Positions 10,537 to 24,000 of a stretch of 64,000 nucleotides of DNA are shown one piece after another. The stretch is taken from the NCBI GenBank assembly GCA_039707465.1, contig CM077645.1:66909850-66973849 (forward strand), given 5' to 3'. The notes beneath the pieces were generated by a model that saw only the letters and a program-made list of their open reading frames with translations, did not search any database and was not told the origin of the DNA. How positions within the stretch are numbered: position 1 is the first letter of the stretch; the number at the start of each line of letters is the position of its first letter. The translations under genes and the position numbers were made by a program. Origin of the DNA: Rhabdophis nuchalis (Eukaryota; Chordata; Lepidosauria; Squamata; Natricidae).

Positions 10537-12180
10537 GTAGGCAGAATATGTTTTTTTTCTTCCTTAGTGAAGTAAGTAATTGGAAGGCATAACACATTTA
10601 AAGTTGTCTATTGGCCAGGAAGTTGTTGCCTGGGAAATCTACTATAGTAACTCAAGTAATATTACAAATTAAAAGTTACTTATTGCCCAATTAACTGCCT
10701 TTTTATATCCATGGGCAATACAAGAATGTAATAGAATCCTATTAATACCATTCAGTACATAATATGATATCATATCCAATTTAGTACCTTGTAATTAAGG
10801 AACTGGGCACATTATTTTGAATTAAGAAAGAATGAAATAATGACCTGCTTTATGTGTTACTACAAACTTCAGTAGTACTTAAAATATACCTTTATATATA
10901 TTAGTTTCCCATCTGGCAGTTAATTAAGGTGGAACATTTTGTATAGTAGAGTTTATTTCAGGCATGTAATGTTTCGGGGTTTAGCCTAGCTTTCCTTCCT
11001 GAAAAGCTTGGCCTTCTTTCAGAAAGGAGGCAGAAAATGAACTGGCGGGAATGAATAATTTCCAGAATTATTCATAACAGCAAAGGTCAGCAGATTTTTC
11101 AGCTAGAGAGCAAGACACTGCCTACTTATGGGGAGATTATTGTGACGATTCAGGTAGGAGCCAGCAATTCTCATACTACAGATATCTGCTATGGAAATAT
11201 ATAAGAACCATTTTACCTCAAGAATTCCAAAAGGATGCACCAAGTATTTGACAATTTGAAGGGCAGAAAGAAGTCATAAGTTTAAATTTTTTATACTTTT
11301 AGTGGTATAAAAGTAATTTTGATCCTCTCATTAGCAGTAGACAACCAATTGTTTTGCATTGCCTTATTCTTGTTTGCAATAAAAGTTCTATCTAGCCAAG
11401 CTGTCTCTGTGAGTCTTTTGCCAAACTGAACCTTGGAAAGACGTGGAGACTCTGGAAAGAGTGCAGAGAAGAGCAACCAAGATGATTAGGGGACTAGAGA
11501 CTAAAACATATGAAGAACGGTTGCAGGAGCTGGGTATGTCTAGTTTGATGAAGAGAAGGACCAGGGGAGACATGATAGCAGTGTTCTGATATCTCAGAGG
11601 GTGCCACAAACAAGAGGGAGTCAAACTATTCTCCAAGGCACCTGGGGGCAGGACAAGAAGCAATGGATGGAAACTAATCAAGGAGAGAAGCAACTTAGAA
11701 CTTAGGAGAAATTTCCTGACAGTTAGAACAATTAACCTCTGGAACAGCTTGCCTCCAGAAGTTGTGAATGCCCCAAACCTGGAAGTCTTTAAAAAGATGG
11801 ATAGCCATTTGTCTGAAATGGTATAAGGTTCCTGCCCACGCAGGGGGTTGGACTAGAAGACCTACAAGGTCCCTTCCAACTCTGCTATTGTATTGTATTG
11901 TATTGTATCATAAGATCCGAAGTCCAGCATGAGAAGCCGGACAGATTGATTTCCTATTCCATACCTCTATCACTGTGGGAAGGCTTAGATTTATTTTTAT
12001 TTTTTTAAAGGATGGGGAGACTTAAAAATGTATTGATTCAAATCGCAAATATCTGACTCTACTGTGATAATATTTTAAGGGAATTGAATGCATGCCAAAT
12101 TGATTTTTCCATTTTAAATTTGGTATTAAGAATTGTGAATGTGTTTCCTTTTCTACAACCTTTTTTTCTTTTTCTGGCAG
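10537..12180. other. Intron between exons A and B
   Basis: A 1.64-kb AT-rich intron. It holds a CR1 3' end at 11445-11912; nothing else is recognisable. Confidence 0.75.
11445..11912 (+). mobile_element. CR1 LINE 3' end
   Basis: Colinear with the copy at 7992-8455: GAGTGCAGAGAAGAGCAACC, AAATTTCCTGACAGTTAGAA, GGGGGTTGGACTAGAAGACC, ending in TCCAACTCTGCTATTGTATT repeats. Confidence 0.87.
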
Positions 12181-12309
12181 TGGAAATTGGCCTCTAGTGT
12201 CTGACTCGGAAGAAAGGGAGTCTCACCAATCCCTAGCCCCAAATAATCTTCTTTTTGCTGGCATTGATATAAATGAAGAGTTAAGGACCCCAAATCCTTT
12301 CCTGAGCAG
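12181..12309 (+). CDS. Internal exon 'B' of the same gene (43 codons, phase 2-2)
   Basis: A 129-bp exon lies between a strong acceptor (TTTTTCTGGCAG) and the donor AGCAG|GTACAG. Joining AG from the previous exon with its first T gives Ser. The frame then reads GNWPLVSDSEERESHQSL, followed by APNNLLFAGIDINEELRTPN and PFLS. The length is a multiple of three with phase 2 at both ends, so skipping it would keep the frame. The peptide is acidic and contains an NPF tripeptide, a known EH-domain ligand; whether it is used is unknown. I recognise no domain. The exon is well supported by its splice signals and by the continuous frame into the giant exon 5.7 kb downstream; function is not inferable from it alone. 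Confidence 0.8.
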
Positions 12310-13149
12310 GTACAGCTAATTTAAGAAAATATTCTTTTTTCTGTGTAGTTGTGGATTTGGATTTGCATCTTGTTTATGGATTAAAAAAAAACACCAATGC
12401 AATCATTTACATGCTTATTCTGGCCTTTTGAACCTTCCTTACATAATTTTTGACTGTTTATTAAATTTGGTATTTCTGAATGAAAGTATGCTGCTTGAAT
12501 TCTGCATGTTTCTGAAGCCTCAGTCTTGGTGTTCTTATCTTTTTATTTTTAATTGTTTTGTTTGTCCAAAAATTGATATAATAAAAGTAAAATGCATTAA
12601 TGAGGAAATGCAGTACAAGTCCATTAGCTTACTGAAACCTGAATTTTCATACTTTCATTATTTTAAATCACATAAAGCAAAGTGTGGAAACATTGCAATT
12701 GGAACAGAATTGGGTGTTTTGTTACATCTGTTAGTCTTCAATTGTGAAAGATTTCTTGTTCTTAAAAGCTCACTTATTTCACAGATGTGTATGTTTTTTG
12801 CTACACATTGTTTATGTAAAAGGATACATAAAAATAGCGGTGATAATTTTCCTTTACAAGCAAGTTGCAAACCACTTATAATGACCTGAGTGTCAAGAAT
12901 CCATAGTTTTTAAAGACACAATAACTCCCCTTCACATGTTCATGAAGTAGGGATAATTTATTGAAGAGCATATCTCCCTCTCACCTTCTTAAAGTTAGTT
13001 TGAACATGAATGTTTAGAAAGAAAATTTTTGGTGTCTGGTGTTGAGACCATGATTCCTTATAGGTTTTCCATTTTGGTCTAAATTCATACTGGGTAGCAG
13101 TACTTCATAACAGTGGCTGAGTTTGATGTTACTTGTATTTTGCAAGTTT

Positions 13150-13545
13150 TTTTTTTTTTTACTACTGAACCGGTAGTAATGTTTATGTTTATGTTTATGT
13201 TTATTTGATTTATATACCGCACCTTCTCCGCAATGGACTCAGGGCGGTGCACAGGGGATTAAAATACCACAATAGACAACAATAAATACAATACAATAAT
13301 AAAATACAATTAAATTAGATAGCCTGTGCTAGATGGAAAAAGTACGTTTTGAGTGATCGGTGGAAGAGGCGAAGGTCCTTGATGGTGCGAAGTCCAGAGG
13401 GCTGGACCTGCCACAGAGAAGGCCCTTCCCCTGGGCGTGGCCAGCCAGCACTGACCGGTCGACGGTACCCTGAGAAGGCCCTCCCTGTGGGAGCGGATCG
13501 TTCGAAGGGAGGTGGGAACCAGAACCCACCCCTGAGATGGTACAG
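13150..13545 (-). mobile_element. LINE 3' fragment (L2/CR1 clade)
   Basis: The minus strand carries the C-terminal signature REGLLRVPSTGQC and GRAFSVAGPALW, then the 3' UTR CACCGCCCTGAGTCC-like segment and an ATAAACATAAAC tail (+ strand about 13178-13205). It lacks most of the ORF. Confidence 0.7.
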
Positions 13546-13765
13546 TGGTTAGAAGGCAGTATTGCAAGCTAATTCTGCTGACTGCCATGAGTTCGATCGT
13601 CACCAGCTCAAGGTTGACTCAGCCTTGCATCTTTCCAAGACCAGTAAAATGAGGAGCAAGATTATTAGGGGCAATATGCTGAATCTGTAAACTGCTTAGA
13701 GAGGGCTATAAAACACTATGAAGTAGCATATGTCTATATAGGTCTAAGTGCTATTAACATGAATA
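13545..13765 (+). mobile_element. tRNA-derived SINE
   Basis: The head GGTACAGTGGTTAGAAGGCA and GAGTTCGATCGTCACCAGCT look like tRNA A- and B-box regions. The body continues CTCAAGGTTGACTCAGCCTT, GTAAACTGCTTAGAGAGGGC and TATAGGTCTAAGTGCTATT, as in common squamate SINEs. Confidence 0.75.
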
Positions 13766-14624
13766 TGGACTTGGGCTTTTGTTGTAATCAACTTTTTCCA
13801 TTTAATAATATCTGACACAATTACAACTTGTATTTTATTTGAAAATATAACAAATCCTTAGACTAAATAAATAAATGACCAAATTCTATATCCTAACATC
13901 CTCCTTGTTACTGGGCTTTTCAACAACTGTATAAGTATATATGTACACACACACACACACATCTACTGTATATTTATTCTGAAGAATATAGCATCACAAT
14001 GTTATATTCTTCAAATTTACTAGGTTACTTGCCAATACTTTTTTTCTTTTTAACATGATGTCCAAATTGCTCTTCACACTTCCGTTATTTGTAAGTTTCA
14101 TGTAACATTTTTGTCCATATCATCTTTTATTTTCTCTTTTAAACCCATTTTATAATAGCAGATAATTTTAGGAGAATGTTCTGAATATATTGTTGCCAAA
14201 TAACCTTGAATTCTTCCAGAATTAAAATACTTTTCTTTATTCTATATCACTGCATCTATCTGCCACTTATAATCTTTAGTTTTTCTTGTTCCTGTGACCA
14301 GCCTTCAGGGTCTCCTCTTATCGGATATTTTTCTAATCCACAACACTTTCCTATAGAAAATTTCCTTACATTCAAAATTTTCATATATTCTCAACAGAAT
14401 TTTAAACCACCCATAAGAATTATTTTTATAATTATTTCAATCTTATTTCCAGTCAATCTGGCCCATTAGTCCATTTGTAACTTTCCAAAAGTAATGTTTT
14501 TATCACCCATTTGAAGTTTATTTCAGCTTAAAAAAATATTTAACATCTTAACCTTACACATTTTTTGCTGAAGTTTGAAGGAGAATTACATCATGGTGTA
14601 ATGAAACTTGCCCTTCTTAAGCAA

Positions 14625-14788
14625 AGGTGGTTTTTCAAGAAGCAACTGGACCTTCTGGTTTTTCTTTGAAGACGTTTAGCTTCTTATCCAAGAAGCTGCT
14701 TCAGCTCTTCAGAGCTTCTTGGATGAGAAGAGAAACGTCTTCAAAGAAAAAACAGAAAATTCAATTGCCTCTTGAAAAAACACCTTTG
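14625..14788. repeat. Fold-back (inverted) repeat, about 75-bp arms
   Basis: The left arm (AAGGTGG...CCAAGAAGCT) and right arm (AGCTTCTTGGATG...ACACCTT) are inverse complements at roughly 85-90% by eye. Shared blocks include CTTTGAAGACGTTTAGCTTC against its inverse. A few bases separate the arms. No target duplication is evident, so the class is unknown. Confidence 0.75.
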
Positions 14789-16888
14789 GGAAAATCATGA
14801 CCTGGATGACTGAGAATCTTCATAGACAGTTGCCATTCTGAAGATTCTTAATATCCCTAAGGCAGTTAATAAACCATTTCCAGAAGAGAGTAAGCAAACT
14901 CAGTGCCCATTTGAAGGTGTCAAACTGCAGCTTAGGTGAGATGAGTTTCTCATGGCTTCTAACACTCTAAAATCTGCCAGAGGCTTTTAATAGTCTCTTC
15001 GCAGGAAGACTCTGTGAAGTGCCTTGGTGAAGATACCTGGTCCTTTCCGTGATCTGAGAGGAGTTTGGGGAGCTCTTTTCTTCCTGGCCCTTGTATCTGC
15101 TTTCTGTAGGGCAATCTTCAGTTCTCCATTGTTTCTCTAGAAGTCAGATTGTATGGACATTTCTATTTCTTCAGATGCTTCTTAATATTATATTGTTTCT
15201 TAAGTTTGAGTATGAAAAATAATACTCAATTCATTTGAAAAACGCAAACCAATTGCTGGAGGTCTTATGAATATTTTCCCTTATCTGTGTTGCAGTAAGC
15301 TAATAGTCTTAAGGAATTCTGAAAGTATTGCTAAATTTCTTTTCATCATTCCAGCTATTATATCAGATCCAATGGCATAATGGAAGTAAATGCATGTTTG
15401 CATGACAAATCAAACTTTACGTGTAACATAATTTGTTTTGTGTTTGTTCTCATGAGGCAGGTAAATGTATTTAAACATACTCTCTAATAATTTTACATTT
15501 ATAAGAAGCACACATAATGAAATGCCTGACTGACTGTAGCATATGTTTCAAAACAAAACAGCAAGGGCATTTTAAAAAAATGATTAAAATCGATTCCTGT
15601 TTGTGTAAGAATAATTGGGAGTAAATTGAAATCAAAGGCAGTAGCACTAGCATATTAAATAGCCAATTATAGCAGTGTCCTGCCACAGTATGTGACTCAG
15701 GATTCATTTAGGGTTTGGAGGGGAGACTCCTCTGGATCTTCAATGATGTATCATGAGTCACGCTGCAAAAACTAGGTGGAACCGGGACAAGGAAATGGAT
15801 CTTACCAGAAAGAAGCTAAATCAAAATTACATTAATTAAATGCTGTAAATATGATTGTTTCATGTTAATTAAATAATTTCCCTCTTGGTTGTATTAATAA
15901 TTATAATGTAGTGGTAATTTTTGCAGTGGCTCTGAAGGTTTCACCCAAGGCTTGAAGTTCTGAGGAGTCTTGTACACGCTAGTTACACTCTAGGTACATT
16001 AAATATAGCATTTCTTTGATTTATAGATAATCATAGATCAGATCCGTAAGTTTTAAATCTACTAAATTGAGTGGAGTATTCCCAGCCAAGTACTGTGGCT
16101 ACCACTCTACTTTTAAAGGCTATTTCTATTTTTGAATTCTAGGAAGGGAATGAAAAGAGAAACTTTACTAAATTCCTAGCGAGTTATCTTACAGTGCTGG
16201 TAATCTCTATTGAATATCATGTCTTGTTAACTTACTTGAATCTCAACTTGATTGTTATCCAGGCAGAATACAGTATTCTCCATTTTTCTAGTGAAAGTGC
16301 TACAGTAGTGCACAGTTTTGCATTTCCAGCAACTGAAATGCATCAGCACTTGTAAAACAGTTGGACACAGAGCAAATACGAAGAGATCATGTGGAAGTCA
16401 AGATGAAAGCATCTGACAAGTATAGGTCTACCAAATCTGGCTGCAACAATCCAAACTTCAAAATTGCTGCAAAATGTTGCCCTGAGCTTTGCTGCCCTCT
16501 AATGATCAGCTACATTTTTGCAGGCAAAAGCTGCTAACTGGGAGGGACAGGGGGAGGGGATAATGTGAAGTACCAAGAAATAACTGATCAGTTTCAATTT
16601 AAGAAGGAAGATCTCTCAGGAATGATGGTAGGCTGAAAACAGAAAATGGCTACCAAATTTTGGAAAAAATAGCAGCTTAAGGCAGTTTAACTGGAACTGA
16701 AAAATCAGAGAAACATAGAATAACAACAGAATGTTATTTAGCCAGGCTTTCTAGTACATGAAAATACTTAGTATTTTGTCTATAGGGTAAAAAGTCATAT
16801 TATGAATTGGTACGCATTCTATACATTTGTTCAGAATTCAGTATTGCTACATTCATTGAGTTTATTCCATAGTAAATTGAGTTGGGAT

Positions 16889-17387
16889 CAGGGGTGGGTT
16901 CCTGCCAGTTCTAGCCTCTTCTATAGAAGAGGTTCCACAAATTCACAGTGCCGTTTAGAACTGGTTCCAGCACCCTCCTCCCCCGTCCATCTGCACATCA
17001 TCAAGATGAAGAGCGAGAGGAGGAATTCTGGGAGTTGAAGTCCACAAGTCTTAAAGCTGTCAAGTTTGAACACCCCTGGAGTGTTTTTTTCCCTAAAGGG
17101 TTAGGGGTGCAAGGGTCTGGTAACTTGACAGCTTTAAGACTTGCGTGCTTCAAATGCCAGAGTTTCTGAGCCAACATTTTGGTTGCTAAGCAAGAGCGTT
17201 GTTAAGTGAGTTTCACCACATTTTACAAGTTGGCCATACCCACCCAGTCACATGACTGCCAAGCCACTCCCACCCTGTCACATGGCTAGCAAGCCACTCC
17301 CACCCAGTCATATGGCCAGCAAACCACTCCCACAAAGCAGGCCACACCTACAGAAGAGGTTCTAAACAATTTTGAAACCCACCACTG
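16889..17387 (-). mobile_element. hAT element (CAGTGGTGGG family), minus orientation, 8-bp TSD
   Basis: Ends CAGGGGTGGGTTCC and GAAACCCACCACTG are flanked by GTTGGGAT at 16881-16888 and 17388-17395. The right half holds the inverse of the shared TTAGCAACCAAA / GTCATGTGAC module. The middle has segments related to the palindromic MITEs (AGTCCACAAGTCTTAAAG at 17039 and its partial inverse near 17130). Confidence 0.85.
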
Positions 17388-17764
17388 GTTGGGATCTAAG
17401 CTGTAATGTATTACATACAGAAAGCTGCAATATAGAAGACTAAATGAGCTCTCACAAATCCAAATGGTATTTCTGGATTGTTAGAGTTACAACTGCCAGA
17501 ATTTTCATTGAGAATTTTGGAAGTTATAGTCGCGGCATACTTGAAAAGTACAAGATTGGGAAATGGGGATCTAAATTAAACTTATTGGAAGAATAATGAA
17601 ATCCAGAGACATATGGTCAATCCCTAGTATAGGTTTTCATCTAAAATTCAGTTCTGCTCTGATAAATTTTCTATATTCTGTACTCAAATCAGGATTAATT
17701 TTAAGTCTAGCATGAACATCAGGTGAATTCCATAAATTCAAGTGTCTAACACAATAGCACAAAA

Positions 17765-17875
17765 TACTGTTGCTGTGGAGAGAGTAGGAGATGGAAGGAG
17801 TATTGTACACCTCCCTGAGCTACTTATAAAATAACAAAGGCAAGATAAAAATCAAATAGATAAATAAATGTTACA
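17765..17875 (+). mobile_element. SINE 3' tail
   Basis: GTTGCTGTGGAGAGAGTAGG, TCCCTGAGCTACTTATAAAA and an ATAAATAAATG tail match the 3' part of the SINE at 62318-62537 (opposite strand). Confidence 0.55.
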
Positions 17876-18043
17876 GGAATATATTTACATCTAATGATTC
17901 TCTTGCCGAGATTTTATATCATGGATTTCTTGCCTCATGAAAGCAGACTAATAGGTTTACAGTGCATGTGCATGCATTTCAAACTTCTGTGATGTGGAAT
18001 TTATTGCCAAACTGAAATGAATAAATGTTTCCATTGTTGGCAG

Positions 18044-21000
18044 CCTAAATAATGATGGCCTCTGTAGTATCACTCCTGAAGAATCAACCAGTGAAAACAC
18101 TGTTGTGGCGCATCCAGATGTGATGGCACAGGAGAATGACCTGCATGAGGGAGATTCCTTGGGAGCCACTGAAGGAGGAGGACAAGATCAAAGGCAACAT
18201 ACGCCAATGCTTTCTGAGCATGGTGAAGAATTCACAACACTAAGTTTTGAAAATAGCACAGAAGGCTTGCCAGCCACGAAGTCAAACCCTGTGAATGACA
18301 AAGACACTAGCACTGTGCCTCTTGTTAGTGAAAGAGATGCTGACTGTTATGCTACTACTTTTGCAAGAGACTATGAGAAAGATCCTAATAATACTGCTTT
18401 GGAGCAGATTCCTTCATTAGATTCTACTTGGACATCAGGACGTGAAACCGAGGAAAGCAATTCCAGTGAATTAGCTTTGTTGTCACAGAGTGAACTGTTG
18501 ATTGAAGGAGACAATACACACATTAGCCTGTTGCCTAAGAGTGAGAGAGATAGAGATTCTTATACCATGAAAGAAATCAGACAGGAGACTGGATTGGAAG
18601 TGATCCTAAATAACGAAAGCCTCTGCAGTAACGCTGCTGGAAAATCAACTAGTGAAAACAATGTTGTGGCATATCCAGATGTGATGGTATTGGAGAATAA
18701 CCTATGTAAGAAAGATTCCTTAGAACCTACTGAAGAAGAAAAAGATCAAAGGCAACATATGCCAATTCCTTCCGAGCATAGTAAAGAATGCATTGCACTA
18801 AGCCTTGACTATATCCCTAGAGACTTGCCTGCCTTGCTGTTATACCCTGCTATTGTGAATGACAAAGAAACAAGAACTGTGCCTCTAGTCAGTGGAGCAG
18901 ATGCTGACCAGTATGCTACTACTTTTGCAAGACAGTATAAGGAAAATACAAATAATACTGTTTTGGAACAGATTCCTTCATCAGATTCTACTTGGACATC
19001 AGGACCTGGAACCAATGAAAGCAATTCCAGTGAATTAGATTCGTGGCCACAGAGTGAATTGTTGATTGGAGGAAAGAAGGCACACATTGTTCAGCTGCCT
19101 ATGCATGAGAACGCAAAAGATTTTTATACCGCTAAAGAAATCATAGAGGAGACTAAATTAGAAGTGAGTAACAAGGAAGAGACTTTAATTAAACCTGTGG
19201 GTCTGAACACAGGTAGTGTAGACAACCTGGTAATGAAAAAAGAAAATTGTATTCCAAATAATCTCACAACAGGAAATTCAGACATAAATAAATATGGTAT
19301 ATCTGGTATTGATCAGAGCCTTGTTGAGTTCAGAGGTGTCATCAGTGAAGATAGCAATAGTGACATAAACAGAGGGGACAATCAATTCCAAATATTTCCC
19401 AAAAAGGGTACTGGGGTGCTTGAGGATCCTCCTACTGTATCCAGTTTGTCTTCAAGCAGATCAAACCTGTTGCCATTAACCATGACAGAACAACCAATTG
19501 GTGACTTGGTGACTGAAAATGAATGGCTAGAAAAGACCGCAAGTCCAGAACCAAACATCCATTGTGTGGATTTACCAGTTAGTTTGGAACCTTCTGATGC
19601 ATCCTTGGTGCCAGAAAATAAAAACAAAGTGCAAAAAGCAAATACATCTCAGAACACAGCAGAACAGATTAGCAGCAATGAAACCACACAAACTGAATCT
19701 CTGAGCAGGGGAAATACAGCCTTAGGTGACCCAGAAAATGTTATGTATATGGTGAAGGAAGAATCTGTTGGGGATAAACTGTTGTTACTTGACAGAAGAA
19801 CAAGCGATTTCATGAGTGAGAATGATCTTGCGGAGCATAATAAAGAAGAAACTACAATAGCTGAGAAATACGAACTTACTTCTTCCAGAAATGGAGAGCA
19901 CGGATGTCAAGAGGTGCCATCTTCAAGTCAAGTTATACATGAAGATATAAACTGTCCCCAAGAGACACCACTAACTTTTGATATGAATTCAAGACAGATC
20001 AGTCGAGATGCTGCTTTGGATGAACAAGTTAGTGGTTTAGAAACCAGTATCAGTGGCGAAATGTTAGAAAAGAACCTCAATTCGGAATGTAATCTGAATA
20101 TACTCAATGATCATTCACCAGAATTAAGCGAGAACGTGGAGCAAAAAACCACAACCCTAAATGAAAAAAAAGTGGCCAGTCTTGAGTCATCTGAATTATT
20201 ACTTTTACAAGAAAAAGACAGCTTGCAGACTTGTGATCTTCAAAAGTTCAGTGTGGAAGATATTCAGTTCTGCTTTCCAGTTAATAAAGAGATAGAGGAT
20301 GCAGATAGTTCACTGTCCCTGCCTCCTGAAGAGAATGATGTTCTGCAACATAAAAAACAGGAATCCTGGGAACAGCCAAGATTTGAGCTGTTTGAGCCAA
20401 CATTTGCTCAAAACACCAAATCAGAATTGGAAGACCAGTTGATGGATGAAATAAATTCAGACACTAATGCCTCCAATACAAAAATAATTGCAGTGTCTAA
20501 AATGGAACTTGAGTTCCACAACTTAAACGAACAGGCTAGAAACGCTGAATGTGTTGCAACTGAGAAGGCAAACATTGTAGAGGATGATTCCCACTCTGAA
20601 AGTAAAAGATGTGTCTCAACAGCTGGCAGTGACCCAAACTCTGTACCTGTGACTACTGTTGAACAGAGCAGTGCTGTGGGGAAGAATGACAGTAATGAAA
20701 CAAGACAGGAGGAATGCAAAACAGGGATGAAAAAACAAGAAACTGACACAACTTTGGCACAAGAAACCCATATCAAATTGGACTCCACACAGCAAGTGCA
20801 GCTGGAGCAAGCAACTGAAGAAAATGACCCTAATATAAAACATGATTATTCTGGCAGTCCTTTAGTATCCGCAGTTGGAGAAGAAACCAGTCCCCAGCCA
20901 TTAAAGCTTGGAGACTTAGGTGGTAATAGCATAAGGGCAAACAATTATCCATTCATGAGCAATGATTGCAAAGAATTTTTGGAAACTCATCCCAAAGAGA

Positions 21001-24000
21001 CTGTAGAAAATTCACAGACGGTGGGCATTTTAATAACATCTCCCAAAGTGCAGTCAAACGAAAGCTCAAAGCCCTTTGGCACTGTCTGCAAGGCAAGTGA
21101 AGACAAACAGCGTGTTTCAAATGCAGAAGATAAAGATCGGGATCATGATGATCTTCAAACATTTGCGAGTTCCCAAGGACAGATCTCTAATCAGATACCT
21201 CCTGAAAGGCTACAACCATTGGAATCAAATCATTTCAGTGGCCATGGGGAGCTTGCTAAAAGTGAACTACAACAAACTGGAGACAATCTACACAAGCTCC
21301 AAACAGTACTTGGTGGGCCAGGGACAAAATCAACGAATCTATCCAATGACATTGTATCTTTACCTATTTCTGAATTTGTGGGGAACACCTTACAAAACAA
21401 CAACCTGACAAATGTAATAAACCCACCGGAGGAAGAAAGTTGTCTTAGCAAAGAAACCTTAAACAATGTAAAGCAAGACGTTTCTAATTCTCTCTTTTCA
21501 GATGGTGTTTTTGAAGGAGCAAGCCAGAGTGGTGCCTTTGCTGAAAACTCTATCACAGTTAAACAGCTGGATGGTTTAGATGAACTTTCAGATAGCAAAT
21601 GCACGAGCAATACGGACATTACAGAGTTTATTCCAGTGACACAGAAAACTGAACAGGTGCAAACCCTGCAGGAGAATTTAACCTGTGTAGGTGACCATTC
21701 TAAGAACAATGGGACTGATGTTAACTTACCAAGCAAAGAAGCAGAATTGGATGAACAAAGTTTACATACCGAGATAGAAGAACACCTGAGTTTAGCCAAT
21801 GAAACTATTCAGAAAGATGAGCAAGTGACTTGCAAAGGGGACTTGCCTTCTGAAAACACAGGAATGGATGAACATACTCCTGCATTACCTAATAGCCCAG
21901 AAGTTCCTTTGAGTGATGCTTGGCATAAAACATGTCCCGTTGAAAAGACTGACATCCTATCTGTTAGCTCTCAAGCAGAAACAACACCTCTTTCAACATT
22001 GGCATTTCTATATAATGGACCCAGCCAAGTAAGCTGCCAACCTACAGACTTTATGTATCATAGCCGTAAAGGTGGATTTCAAAAAAGTGAGCCAGAAGCT
22101 GTGGCATGTCAAGATGTCTTTGACACCACTCCCAGTCTGCAGACTGCGACTGCTACACCCATTGACTTAGATGATGCTTTTGTAGAGAACAGCACAACTG
22201 ATCAAAGGAAACCAGAAGTAATGAATTTAGATGATATTCCTTCAGAAGCTGTCCCAGGAAAAGAATCTTACATTCCAGACCAAGAGTTCCTTTCAGAAGA
22301 GCGTGTTTTAACCTTGCAGGATGTTTTAACCTTGCAATCAGAAAAAAATTTGTTACCATTTAATTTCAAGAAGTTGCAGGACGAGATCTCGGCAATTAAG
22401 CTAAAAGGGGATAAAAGTGATGCACATTTTAAAGCCCAGCAGCTTAACAGCTCAGCAGAATCTCTATTCAGCCCTCCAAGTTTAGAAAGGAAGCTTTTGG
22501 ACCCTTCAACGCTCGATAAGCAAGCAAATTGTAAGGAGGACACTGCAACAAATGTAAGTTGTGAAGATAACAAGCACAGTAAGATTGAAGAAGAAAGCAA
22601 ATGTGACTTGATAGAGAAATTCAACCTTCCCAAGATGGAAGGAGATGTTCCCAGGCAGCCTGCAGCAATATCTGAAAAAGATCCAGAAAGTTCATCTTCC
22701 AGGGCATTCAACATTGGCTTTTTCGATTTCAGGAAACACATTAGCAAAATATTTGAACAGGTAGCACCAAATGCTGCGCCTGCCAACTTGCCTAACCTTG
22801 CCACTGAACAGAGTCCAAGTGAGAAGATCAGTCCGGAGGGTAAAGAAACAAAGGTTAAGCAAGGTCTAGAAGAAGTTGAAAAAAGCAGTGCAGATGGAGA
22901 TCCCGAGAATGACTGGAAAACAAGCCAGCACATACTGGGTTTGGAGACCGAAGTCTGTAATAAAGCCACTAAAGAGAAAATAGCACAGGAACAGGAACAC
23001 ACAGGAATGCTGGCAAACAGTCAGGAGTATGATTTGCCAAGTGCCTTTTCAGAAAAGATCCCTATCGACAAATATTGCTTAACCGAAAACTGTCTTACAA
23101 CTTCCCCCAAGTTAGTTAAGGTGGGTGGCTTAAGCAGGCATGAAATAAATGCAGAGATTAATGATCACCTTTGCTCTTTAAGCAGTGATACTGCTGAGAA
23201 CCAACTTTGCACAGAAAAAGTAGAATTTCCATCTAGAAGTTCCGGAAACCAAGAAACGGAGAATCTGCCATCTTCTCCTAAAAACGAAGAGCCTTTAATA
23301 ATCCCTGCCTCTAGAGGAGTTGTTCCAGATTTTGATGCCACACCTGCTGCTGCTGAAGAAAAAGAAAGTGATTTAATTAGTCTGTGTAACTTTGAAACAG
23401 ATGAACCTAAAGAACAGTTAAGGTATGATGGAAATAAAAACATCGACAAGGGAAATGGTGACAATGCAGACTTAGCCAAGATTTCAACATTGCCATTTCT
23501 TATAGATGATCTTGATGCTTATAAAGAACAAACAGATCAGTCCAGGATATTGTTTGATGAAAATCCTAATTTTTCCAATCAACATACATTACAAAACACA
23601 GCTCTTACCGTACTGGATACCATAGATAGTAATGACTGGTTGCAAAAGTCCATAGAGGAAGAGAAGAGACAGGACCTGACAGAACATAAGCTAATTACTT
23701 ATTTTAAAAATGAAGTAAGTCCTGATCACTCACCAGATCAGTCCAAATTGGGATCCAACAGTGTTAAACAGAGTTGTATAGAAAAGGCAAATGACATAAA
23801 TTTAAGCACACCAGAAGGACCAGGTTTTTCTACTGATGTTCCTAAAGCAGATACTGCAATCATGCTAATTACCAACAACTGTGAAGCAGTTTTGCAAGCC
23901 AGCAGAGACATTCAAAGGCCCGATGTAAAGAGGCATTCAGAAACCCTTCAAAGGATGGAACAAACTGTATGTACAGATGTGGAAATGGCTTCTTTAAATG

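Larger units (their letters stand above)
12310..18043. other. Intron between exon B and the giant exon
   Basis: A 5.7-kb intron. It holds a LINE end (13150-13545), a SINE (13545-13765), a fold-back repeat (14625-14788), a hAT element (16889-17387) and a SINE tail (17765-17875). Nothing is recognisable in 12310-13140, 13770-14620 and 14800-16880; the 153-aa open frame at 12428-12889 shows no family signal and is probably chance. Confidence 0.7.

Noticed and set aside
12428..12889. 153-aa open frame in the intron
   Set aside because: AT-rich, no domain, no splice context, overlapping frame on the other strand; probably chance.
18105..18107. First in-frame ATG of the giant exon as the start codon
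   Set aside because: The frame is open upstream to a splice acceptor and joins in phase to exon B; the ATG is better read as internal.
20408..23479. Antisense open frames of 100-244 aa opposite the giant exon
   Set aside because: Shadows of the sense frame; Leu/Ser-rich complements of Glu/Ser-rich coding sequence.
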